64,000 bases of DNA from an uncultured Sphingomonadaceae bacterium. Its GTDB lineage: Bacteria > Pseudomonadota > Alphaproteobacteria > Sphingomonadales > Sphingomonadaceae. The position numbers and the translations under genes were made by a program. The DNA lies in NCBI GenBank assembly GCA_947488625.1, contig CANKZR010000001.1, positions 1,488,001-1,552,000 of the forward strand, read 5' to 3'. Shown piece after piece: positions 33,205 through 42,422 of the stretch. Below the pieces are notes generated by a model, which saw only the letters and a list, made by a program, of their open reading frames with translations, did no database searches and was not told the DNA's origin. Positions within the stretch are counted from its first letter, which is position 1. Every line of letters starts with the position of its first letter.

Positions 33205-35172
33205 CTAACCTTTCGACTGCGGCGAGTGATCGTCGCGCAGCGAGCCATCGTCATAGCCTTGTTCCAAACCGGGAAGCTGCTCGTCATTCACCTTCACCCT
33301 GCCACCGCATTTCTGATCGAGGCAATTGCCGATGGCTTCCTCCAGCTCGGCAATCTGGAACGGCTGGCCGCTGGTCTTCGTCAGGCTTTCGGCGTCGATC
33401 AGCAACTGGTCGCGCAGCAGCGTCTTGAACTGGCCGGTGTTCATCTCGGGCACCAGAACATGTTTGAAACCGGAAAGCAGATCGCCAAGGTTGCCTGGCA
33501 GGGGCCAGATATGGCGCACGTGCACGTGAGAAACCTTTGCACCCTTTTCGATCCAACGGTTCACGGCCTGCTTGATAGGGCCATATGTGCTGCCCCAACC
33601 GACGACCACCAGGTCGCCGCTGTCCTCGCCCCACGAAACCTCTTGATCGGGTAGGTCGACACCCAGCACCTTGTCCCGGCGAAGCTGCGTCATGCGCTGG
33701 TGATTGTCCGGGGAATAATCGATGTTGCCGGTGGTTTCGTGCTTCTCGATCCCGCCTACACGGTGCATCAGATCAGGCGTGCCGGGTTTCACCCACGGTC
33801 GCGCACCCTTGGCATCGCGTTTGTAGGGATGGAATTCCTCACCTTCCGGCAGTTCGTCCATAAATGTCACCGGGAATGGCTCGTAAGTCGAAGGATCGGG
33901 CACCTTCCATGGCTCTGCCGCATTAGCGATATAGCCATCGGTCAGCAGCATGACAGGCGTCATGTACTGCGTGGCAATGCGGCACGATTCGATAGCGACA
34001 TCGAATGCATCGGCCGGGCTGCGCGCGGCGAGGACTGGCATGGGCGCATCGCCATTGCGGCCATAAACGGCCTGATAAAGATCGCTCTGCTCGGTCTTCG
34101 TCGGCAGGCCGGTCGAAGGGCCACCACGCTGCGAGTTCACGATCACCAGCGGCAGTTCCACCATGATACCAAGGCCCATCGCCTCGGTCTTCAAGGCAAT
34201 GCCGGGGCCGGATGAACTGGTAACGCCCAGCTGCCCCGCATAGCTTGCACCGATGGCGGCGCAGATCGCAGCGATCTCGTCTTCCGCCTGGAAGGTGGTG
34301 ACGTCAAATTCCTTGAGCCGCACGAGGTGATGCAGGATCGCACTGGCAGGTGTGATGGGATATCCACCGAAGAACATCGGCAGGTCCGCCAGTTGAGCAC
34401 CGGCCACGAGGCCCAGCGAAACGCTCTCTGCGCCGGTGATGGTGCGATACAAGCCGGGCTCGGCTGGAACGGGCGCCAGTGCCACCTGCTTCAGCGGACC
34501 GGAAAGCTCCGCCGTCTCGCCATAGGCATGGCCCGCATCCAGCGCAGCAATATTGGCATCGGCGATATCCGGCTTGGACTTGAACTTGGCCCGCAGCCAT
34601 TCATGAATAGGTTCGCGTGGGCGATCGAACATCCACAGCGCCAAGCCCAGCGTCCACATGTTCTTGGACCGCAGGGCGTCCTTGTTACCTAGCCCGTAAG
34701 GCTTCACCGCCTCGATCGTCAGCTCCGAAATATCGAATGCCAGCAAATCGTATTTCGCAAGGCTGCCGTCTTCCAGCGGGTTGGCGTCGTAATGCGCCTT
34801 TTCAAGGTTGCGCTTGGTAAAGGCACCGCTGTCGGCGATGATCAGGCCGCCGGGGCTGAGCGAGGCGAGGTTCACCTTCAGCGCTGCCGGGTTCATCGCC
34901 ACCAGCACATCGGGCGCGTCGCCAGCCGTGTTGATCTGGCGGCTGCCGAAATTGATCTGAAATGCAGAGACTCCGAAAAGCGTGCCCTGCGGGGCGCGAA
35001 TTTCGGCAGGAAAATCCGGGAATGTCGCAAGGTCATTCCCCGCCAGCGCGGTGGACAGGGTGAACTGGCCACCCGTAAGCTGCATGCCGTCACCGCTGTC
35101 TCCAGCGAAGCGGACCACCATGGAATCCAGTGCCTGTGTTTCGGGCTGGTTGCCAGCCGTCTGTGTCGCCAT
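33205..35172 (-). CDS. korA: 2-oxoacid:ferredoxin oxidoreductase, alpha (gamma-alpha fused) subunit
   Basis: About 655 residues. The N-terminal gamma-like domain begins VVRFAGDSGDGMQLTGGQF. The alpha domain follows with FFGGYPITPASAIL, TFQAEDEIAAI, SSSGPGIALKTEA and VNSQRGGPSTGLPTKTEQ. These are standard for KorA-type fused subunits. The ATG at 35172 follows AGGAAGAG and gives the expected N terminus. The korA-korB order and close spacing indicate one operon. It faces rppH divergently across about 150 bp that should hold both promoters. Confidence 0.93.
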   Translation of the reverse strand: MATQTAGNQPETQALDSMVVRFAGDSGDGMQLTGGQFTLSTALAGNDLATFPDFPAEIRAPQGTLFGVSAFQINFGSRQINTAGDAPDVLVAMNPAALKVNLASLSPGGLIIADSGAFTKRNLEKAHYDANPLEDGSLAKYDLLAFDISELTIEAVKPYGLGNKDALRSKNMWTLGLALWMFDRPREPIHEWLRAKFKSKPDIADANIAALDAGHAYGETAELSGPLKQVALAPVPAEPGLYRTITGAESVSLGLVAGAQLADLPMFFGGYPITPASAILHHLVRLKEFDVTTFQAEDEIAAICAAIGASYAGQLGVTSSSGPGIALKTEAMGLGIMVELPLVIVNSQRGGPSTGLPTKTEQSDLYQAVYGRNGDAPMPVLAARSPADAFDVAIESCRIATQYMTPVMLLTDGYIANAAEPWKVPDPSTYEPFPVTFMDELPEGEEFHPYKRDAKGARPWVKPGTPDLMHRVGGIEKHETTGNIDYSPDNHQRMTQLRRDKVLGVDLPDQEVSWGEDSGDLVVVGWGSTYGPIKQAVNRWIEKGAKVSHVHVRHIWPLPGNLGDLLSGFKHVLVPEMNTGQFKTLLRDQLLIDAESLTKTSGQPFQIAELEEAIGNCLDQKCGGRVKVNDEQLPGLEQGYDDGSLRDDHSPQSKG

Positions 35173-35325
35173 GTAAAACTCTTCCTGCAGCACGCCGATT
35201 GTCATAGGGGATAATGCCCCAACGTTAAGAGCGACCTAGGTTCCCCCCGCGGCAGAAACAATCAAGATTTTCTGTTTGGCCCGCAATGGCTGGAATTCAC
35301 GTGTCCACCGCATTAAGCCACCGGC

Positions 35326-35808
35326 ATGACCAGACCAGACCAACTCGAGTACCGTCCGTGCGTTGGCACGATGATGATCAACTCTGCCGGAGAAGCCTTT
35401 GTCGGCAAACGGATCGACAACAAGGAAGGCGACTGGTGGCAGATGCCACAGGGCGGCGTGGATGATGGCGAGGACCTGGACGAGGCGATGTTCCGCGAAC
35501 TGGGCGAAGAAACCGGCGTAACCACCCGTCACCTGCAGATCATTCACCGGTTGGATGAAGAACTCTTCTACGATCTGCCCGAGAAATTGCAGGGCGAGCT
35601 ATGGGGCGGCAAGTACAAGGGGCAGCGACAGGTATGGTATCTGGTCCGCTTTACCGGGGAGGATAGCGATATCGACCTGGAGGCGTTCAAGCACCCAGAA
35701 TTCTGCGAGTGGAAATGGGTCGATCCCGATCTGCTGCCCGAACTGATCGTACCCTTCAAGCGCGAGATTTACGAGACGATCGTCGCCGGCTTCAAGGGCA
35801 GGTTCTGA
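35326..35808 (+). CDS. rppH: RNA pyrophosphohydrolase (Nudix)
   Basis: A 160-residue Nudix hydrolase. The box Gx5Ex7REUxEExGU is complete at 43-65. YRPCVGTMMIN and QGELWGGKYKGQRQVWYL are typical of RppH. The enzyme removes pyrophosphate from mRNA 5' ends and so starts RNase E-type decay. Its length is standard. It is convergent with the TPR gene, which ends 6 bp further on. Confidence 0.94.
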   Translation: MTRPDQLEYRPCVGTMMINSAGEAFVGKRIDNKEGDWWQMPQGGVDDGEDLDEAMFRELGEETGVTTRHLQIIHRLDEELFYDLPEKLQGELWGGKYKGQRQVWYLVRFTGEDSDIDLEAFKHPEFCEWKWVDPDLLPELIVPFKREIYETIVAGFKGRF

Positions 35809-35814
35809 CCCTGC

Positions 35815-36312
35815 TCAGTTCTGGACAACTTCGTCTTCGACGGCAACTGCCTCTGCGGTAAGCACCGGCGGGCCGCGGTCGATGGCGGCGGCCAGTTGCA
35901 CGGTCTGAACGCAGGTCGCGCCGCACAGGTTTTCCAGGCGGTTGAGGTTCTCGCGGGCCGCGGTCAATGCGCCTTTCTCCACCAGAGCTTCACCTTCGCC
36001 CGTTATGGCTGCGAGATTTTCGGGCTCGCGTTCCTGCGCCTCGCGATAGTAATGGATCGCCTTGCCCTGCAAACCCTCGACGCGGGCGGTGTTGGCCAGT
36101 TCGATGTAAACGGCCGTGTGGCCGGGATCGACCGCCAATGCGGCTTCGAAGGCGTCGATAGCGGTTTGCGTATCGCCCATCTCCAGAGCTGCACGCCCTT
36201 CGGCTACCAGTGCCTGTGCCCGCGGATCAACCTCGTATTCGCCCGCGATCCCGATACTCGCCTGCAATGCCAAGGCGAGAGAAAGGGCGGCGGCGACTGG
36301 TCCGAAACGCAT
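35815..36312 (-). CDS. Periplasmic tetratricopeptide-repeat protein
   Basis: About 165 residues with a signal peptide (VAAALSLALALQASIGIAG) and about three TPR units (ALEMGDTQTAIDAFEAALAV, PGHTAVYIELANTARVEG, GKAIHYYREAQEREPENLA). A pair of cysteines follows in ENLCGATCVQT. It is probably a periplasmic scaffold; no partner is evident. I chose the ATG at 36312, which begins the signal peptide; an upstream ATG at 36360 would add a leader that spoils it. Confidence 0.75.
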   Translation of the reverse strand: MRFGPVAAALSLALALQASIGIAGEYEVDPRAQALVAEGRAALEMGDTQTAIDAFEAALAVDPGHTAVYIELANTARVEGLQGKAIHYYREAQEREPENLAAITGEGEALVEKGALTAARENLNRLENLCGATCVQTVQLAAAIDRGPPVLTAEAVAVEDEVVQN

Positions 36313-36372
36313 GGCGTACTCCTTGAGCTTGGACGGTAAGGGGTGGTGGTAAGCGTCCATTTCACCCCATCG

Positions 36373-37554
36373 TTAACACGCCTTAGATATACGTGCGATG
36401 AAAAATCCGTCCGTTCCGTCGCGGGACGGCGTGAGGCGCATGCCCGGCCCCCGCGCTGCGCCAAGCGGGAGTTCGAGCGCGTCGGACTGCCAATCCGGGT
36501 GGTCAGAAAGGAACGCGGCGACCTGCCCTGCCCCTTCTTCGTCCAGCAAAGAACAGGTGACATAAGTGATCGAGCCACCCGGCTTTACCAACTGCGCAGC
36601 GATATCCAGAAGACGGGCCTGAAGCTGCGTCAGTCGCGACAGCTCGGCTGCGGACAGCCTCCAACGCGCCTCCGGATTGCGACGCCAGGTGCCGGTGCCT
36701 GAACACGGTGCATCCACCAGCACGCGGTCTGCCTCGCCCTGCCAGGCAGCCAGCGCCTCCATTTCGCGGCCCGGATCGAGAAGGACGGTCTCGGCCACTT
36801 GCGCCCCTGCCCGCTCCGCCCGCGGGGCAAGCTGTGACAGGCGGCGCTTGTCGGTATCGGCAGCGATCAGCGTGCCCTCGTTCTTCATCGCCGCTGCCAG
36901 CGCCAGGCTCTTTCCGCCTGCACCGGCGCACAGATCGATCACGGTCTCGCCAGGTTGCGCGCCAACCGCAGAACAGGCGATCTGACTGCCCAGATCCTGC
37001 ACCTCGATCAGGCCCTGTTCGTAGGCGTCCCAATTGGAAAGCTGCGTACCCGAAGGAAAGCGCAAGGCGTCGGGCAAGGAGAGCGTTTCGCCCGATTCCG
37101 GCAAATCGGGCAGATCCTTACCCACCTTAAGCCGGTTGATCCGCACATCCAGCGGCGCACGAGACAGAAGGGCCTCGGCCTCGTCCTCTGCGATGTCGGC
37201 GGCGATCAGGCGATCTTCCAGCCATTCGGGCGCGATGCCGCCTTCCGCCGGTTGCTCGTTCTTGCCAATTTTTGGCGGGCCATAGCCTTCACCGTTGAAC
37301 AGTTCGCGCAGGTCGGGCTTGTCCTCCACCAGACCCAGCATCGCACGGCGTCCCGTGGCGGGCACCGGGCCACAGGCACGGATGGCATCGTAAACATGCT
37401 CGCGAATGGCGCGCTTGTCCTTCGATCCGGCAAAGCGATGGTTCTTGAACCAGTCCGCCACCAACCTGTCTGCCGGGGGACCGTTGTTCTTCGCGGCTTC
37501 GATGATGCCATCGAGTATCTCGATAGCGGCCTGGATACGTGCTGCGGGGGTCAT
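36373..37554 (-). CDS. rsmB: RsmB/NOP-family RNA (cytosine-5) methyltransferase
   Basis: A 393-residue SAM enzyme. The catalytic domain shows DLCAGAGGKSLALAA (SAM loop), VDAPCSGTGTWRRNP (motif IV cysteine) and YVTCSLLDEEG (catalytic cysteine). The N-terminal region is a NusB-like helical part. It should methylate a cytosine in 16S rRNA. Alphaproteobacteria carry several paralogues, so the exact position methylated is not certain. About 210 bp with no recognisable gene lie between its start and the guaB stop. Confidence 0.88.
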   Translation of the reverse strand: MTPAARIQAAIEILDGIIEAAKNNGPPADRLVADWFKNHRFAGSKDKRAIREHVYDAIRACGPVPATGRRAMLGLVEDKPDLRELFNGEGYGPPKIGKNEQPAEGGIAPEWLEDRLIAADIAEDEAEALLSRAPLDVRINRLKVGKDLPDLPESGETLSLPDALRFPSGTQLSNWDAYEQGLIEVQDLGSQIACSAVGAQPGETVIDLCAGAGGKSLALAAAMKNEGTLIAADTDKRRLSQLAPRAERAGAQVAETVLLDPGREMEALAAWQGEADRVLVDAPCSGTGTWRRNPEARWRLSAAELSRLTQLQARLLDIAAQLVKPGGSITYVTCSLLDEEGAGQVAAFLSDHPDWQSDALELPLGAARGPGMRLTPSRDGTDGFFIARISKAC

Positions 37555-37765
37555 GCTTGCTCCGATATGGAACGCTGATCGCCCCGTTTACGATACTTCA
37601 ATCTTGCCAATTTCACCGACGATCCAGGGGTTTGCATGGCAACCCTGTTGGAAAACATGTAACCTTCCGAAATATCCGGAAGCCTCGAGATGATCGACGC
37701 TTTCATGGCGTGAAACCTGCATCCGGTCTTCGAAGTAGGAAAGACGCACGCCAAGTCCAGGTTCC

Positions 37766-39283
<1,518 letters not shown>

Positions 39284-39317
39284 CTAGGGGGCGAGGCGGG
39301 AAAGAGGGGAATGGCTC

Positions 39318-40028
39318 CTAGTTCGTCACCAATAGCTCGGCTGCTCTTTGACCAGACAAAGCCTTCATTGTAAGTTCCGTCGGCGTTGGCCTGTATGAGC
39401 TTACGATCCGGTCTGCTGCCTGACGATCATCTGCGCTCATGCTGGAACGGAAGTCGTCCAGCCAATCCGTCTGCTCTTCGCTTCCGCCGTTGCGCTGTAT
39501 AAACAACTGAAAATAGGCAGCGGTCAAAACGGGATCGGGCGTGATGCCTTCTGCACCATTATAGATTGAGGCGTAGGTAGCGAGCGCCTGCCCCCATCCT
39601 TGGGCGGCCGCTCGTTCAATCCAAGCGATAGCAGAATCATAGTCGCCTTGCCGCGCATACAGGGCTGCTACATCTTGTTGAGCAAGTGCATAGCCCGCCT
39701 CTGCCGCAACCAGCTTATGCTGCAGGGCAAGATCAGGGTCGTTCGCGATCAAACCCTGCCCTTGGCCATCATAATAGCAGCCCAGTTTGTAAGCGGCGAG
39801 AACGTCGCCCAATGCGGCAGCTTCGCGGAAAGACGCGAGGGCCATTTCCGGGTTCTGAGGAAGTCCAGCTCCAGTCTGATATGCCATTCCGATATGATAT
39901 ATCGCTTCGGCGTTGCCCTGCTCGGCAAGTTTCTCCAACGACGGGATAAGATCGGTGGAGTCTTGAGAATTCGCGCAAGAGGTCAACGCGACGCCCGCAA
40001 GGCTCAATGCCAAAACTAGTTTCTTCAT
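39318..40028 (-). CDS. Sel1/TPR-like repeat lipoprotein
   Basis: A 236-residue protein with a lipoprotein signal ending LTSC. Sel1-like repeats follow (GNAEAIYHIGMAYQTGAGLP, then GDVLAAYKLGCYYDGQG and GYALAQQDVAALYARQG). Such solenoids mediate protein contacts at the envelope. It faces left from the guaB side and lies about 50 bp after the 3-hydroxybutyrate dehydrogenase stop. No specific function can be given. It looks less GC-rich than its neighbours by eye, but this was not computed. Confidence 0.7.
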   Translation of the reverse strand: MKKLVLALSLAGVALTSCANSQDSTDLIPSLEKLAEQGNAEAIYHIGMAYQTGAGLPQNPEMALASFREAAALGDVLAAYKLGCYYDGQGQGLIANDPDLALQHKLVAAEAGYALAQQDVAALYARQGDYDSAIAWIERAAAQGWGQALATYASIYNGAEGITPDPVLTAAYFQLFIQRNGGSEEQTDWLDDFRSSMSADDRQAADRIVSSYRPTPTELTMKALSGQRAAELLVTN

Positions 40029-40079
40029 CCATCAAGCCTATGTCATCGTTGGCAATATCACAACTGCTTGAGCTGCCCT

Positions 40080-40835
40080 CTACTGCGCTGTCCATCCTCC
40101 ATCGATCTCGTAATTCGCGCCGGTAATGTTCTGTGCCACGTCGCGGCACAGGAATACCGCCAGGGCGGCGACCTCATCCGGCTGGGCGAATTTCTTGCTT
40201 GGCTGCCGTTCAAGCAGCACATCGTTGATCACTTCTTCGCGCGAAAGCCCACGGCTTTTCATCGTATCGGGGATCTGGCTTTCCACCAGCGGGGTCCAGA
40301 CATAGCCGGGCGAGATGCAATTGGCGGTGATGTTCTGCTCCGCCAGTTCCAGTGCGACGGTCTTGGTAAGGCCCGCGATACCGTGCTTTGCCGCCACGTA
40401 TGCCGCCTTGAAAGGGCTGGCCGTGGTGGAATGTGCGCTGGCCGTGTTGATAATGCGGCCCCAGCCCGCCTCCTTCATGTGCGGCACGGCAAGGCGGCAG
40501 GTGTGGAAGGCGGCGGAAAGGTTCAGCGCGATGATCTGGTTCCACTTCTCCACCGGGAATTCCTCCACCGGGGCGACGTGCTGCATACCTGCGTTGTTCA
40601 CCAGAATGTCTATCCCGCCGGCATCGGCCATCATGCCTTCGATCGCGCTGGCATCGGTCAGGTCTGCGCCGGAATGGCTGGCGCCCAGTTCCTCGCACAG
40701 TTTGGCAATCTCTGCCTCGTCACCAAAGCCGTTCAGCACCACGTCCGCCCCCTCTGCCTGCAAGGCGCGGGCGATGGCCAGGCCAATGCCGGAAGTCGAT
40801 CCGGTAATCAGTGCGCGCTTGCCTTTGAGGAACAT
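40080..40835 (-). CDS. bdhA: 3-Hydroxybutyrate dehydrogenase (SDR)
   Basis: A 251-residue SDR. GSTSGIGLAIA is the NAD loop, NNAGMQHVAPVEEFP and the catalytic Ser (NTASAHS) and YVAAK follow, and the C terminus GANYEIDGGWTAQ is characteristic of D-3-hydroxybutyrate dehydrogenases. It interconverts 3-hydroxybutyrate and acetoacetate in polyhydroxybutyrate or ketone-body use. The ATG at 40835 has GGAG 6 nt upstream; an ATG four codons earlier overlaps that site and is less likely. Confidence 0.9.
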   Translation of the reverse strand: MFLKGKRALITGSTSGIGLAIARALQAEGADVVLNGFGDEAEIAKLCEELGASHSGADLTDASAIEGMMADAGGIDILVNNAGMQHVAPVEEFPVEKWNQIIALNLSAAFHTCRLAVPHMKEAGWGRIINTASAHSTTASPFKAAYVAAKHGIAGLTKTVALELAEQNITANCISPGYVWTPLVESQIPDTMKSRGLSREEVINDVLLERQPSKKFAQPDEVAALAVFLCRDVAQNITGANYEIDGGWTAQ

Positions 40836-40930
40836 TCGTGTCTCCATACAATTAAATTGCCGATATATCGCCTTGCCGTAAACACGATGGCCGGGCGATG
40901 ACAACATGCTTCGCCGCGGGAGGGCGCTTA

Positions 40931-41794
40931 ATGAGACTTAATCCGTTCGATACCAGCAAGATCGATGTGGGCACCACCGGCGGACGCGGCGGCATGGGCA
41001 AGGCTGGCGGACTGGGCTGCGGCACCATCGTGATCGCGGCGATCGGTTATTTCGTATTCGGGCTCGACCCGATGCAGACCGCAGCCACCGTGGAAGGCAT
41101 GCAGCAGGGCCAGGGCCAGGTGCAATCCGCGCCCGCGAACGAGGACGAGGCGGCCGTCTGCTCCTCCAACGAATATGCCCGCGAAAGCTGCAATGCGCTC
41201 ACCTCGCTCAACGAGACATGGGCCGCGCGCTTCCAGGAAGAGGGGCTGGGAAGCCAGTTCCGCGGCCCCGGCCTGCGCTTTGCAACCGCGCAGCAATTCA
41301 GCACCGGCTGCGGCACCGGCTCTGTTGGCATGGGTCCGTTCTACTGCCCGGCGGACGAGCGGATGTATATCGACGTCGCCTTCTTCGACCAGTTGGCGCA
41401 GATGGCAGGCGAAGGCGGCGATTTCGCGCGGCTCTACGTCGTGGCGCACGAATATGGCCATCACGTGCAGACCATCACCGGCGTATCCGACCAGATCCGC
41501 AGCGCGCAGCAGCAGAACCCGCGCATGCAGAACCAGTTGCAGGTGCGCATGGAATTGCATGCCGATTGCTATGCCGGTGTCTGGGCGGGGCGCAATCGCA
41601 ACGCCATCGAACCCGGCGATTTCGAGGAAGGCATGAACGCCGCTGCCGCCATCGGCGACGATACCTTGACACAGGGGCGCGTCAGCCCCGACAACTTCAC
41701 CCACGGCACCAGCCAGCAGCGCATGGATGCGCTGCAACTGGGCATGCGCACCGGCGACGACGAACAGTGCGACGCCACCTATTTGCGGATCTGA
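40931..41794 (+). CDS. Neutral zinc metallopeptidase (YpfJ/KPN_02809 family)
   Basis: About 287 residues. A Gly-rich N terminus and one membrane helix (GCGTIVIAAIGYFVFGL) precede a periplasmic domain with VVAHEYGHHVQ, the zinc HExxH, and MELHADCYAGVWA, the downstream acidic ligand helix. SVGMGPFYCPADERMYID is typical. Function in the family is poorly known. The ATG at 40931 gives the usual MRLNPFDTSK-like start. The next gene begins 2 bp after its stop, so the two are cotranscribed. Confidence 0.9.
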   Translation: MRLNPFDTSKIDVGTTGGRGGMGKAGGLGCGTIVIAAIGYFVFGLDPMQTAATVEGMQQGQGQVQSAPANEDEAAVCSSNEYARESCNALTSLNETWAARFQEEGLGSQFRGPGLRFATAQQFSTGCGTGSVGMGPFYCPADERMYIDVAFFDQLAQMAGEGGDFARLYVVAHEYGHHVQTITGVSDQIRSAQQQNPRMQNQLQVRMELHADCYAGVWAGRNRNAIEPGDFEEGMNAAAAIGDDTLTQGRVSPDNFTHGTSQQRMDALQLGMRTGDDEQCDATYLRI

Positions 41795-41796
41795 TA

Positions 41797-42408
41797 ATGA
41801 CACAAGTTCGATATTTGCTAGCCCTTCCCCTTCTCGCGCTCGCCACCCCCGCCAGCGCGCAGGACGACGTGACCGACCGCACGCCGAACGTGGCCGACGT
41901 GGCCATGACGCCGCTCAGCGATCTCAACCTGAAGCGCGACGCTATCCCCACGATCCTTATCTGGGCGCAGGAAAACCCCTACGCCAACGAAGGCATGGAA
42001 GACTGCGCGAACATCCTTCGCGGGATCGGGGATCTGGATGCGGTGCTGGGTGACGATGTGGATGCCCAGCCCGACGAAGAGAGCCGCCTGTCGGTAACCG
42101 GAGTGGCGCAAAGCGCGGTCGGCATGTTCATCCCGTTTCGCGGTATCATCCGCGAGATTTCAGGAGCGAACGATCACGAGGAGAAGTTCCGCCTGGCGAT
42201 CGCTGCGGGACTGATGCGCCGTTCCTACCTCAAGGGGCTGGGCGAAGCGCGTGGATGCCCCTATCCGGCGCGGCCCATGCCGAGCGGGATGCTGGTGGCC
42301 ATGGAACAGGGCGGATCGCTGGTGCCCGTCATGCCGGAGCAACGTGAAGTTGTGGGCGAAGACGGGACGCGCTTCGTATCACGTCCCGTCGTCCAGTCAG
42401 TCGACTGA
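41797..42408 (+). CDS. Secreted protein of unknown function
   Basis: A 203-residue protein with a clear signal peptide (YLLALPLLALATPASA, cleaved before QDD). The mature part has two cysteines (in EDCANILRG and EARGCPYPARP) that could form a disulphide and a GMFIPFRGIIREISGA hydrophobic stretch. I do not recognise the family. It starts 2 bp after the metallopeptidase stop and may be a partner or substrate of it. It is convergent with the M56 gene 14 bp away. Confidence 0.7.
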   Translation: MTQVRYLLALPLLALATPASAQDDVTDRTPNVADVAMTPLSDLNLKRDAIPTILIWAQENPYANEGMEDCANILRGIGDLDAVLGDDVDAQPDEESRLSVTGVAQSAVGMFIPFRGIIREISGANDHEEKFRLAIAAGLMRRSYLKGLGEARGCPYPARPMPSGMLVAMEQGGSLVPVMPEQREVVGEDGTRFVSRPVVQSVD

Positions 42409-42422
42409 TCCAGGTGGATCGG

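Noticed and set aside
37555-37765. A small gene between rsmB and guaB
   Set aside because: The short frames have no ribosome site, no conserved motif and atypical composition.
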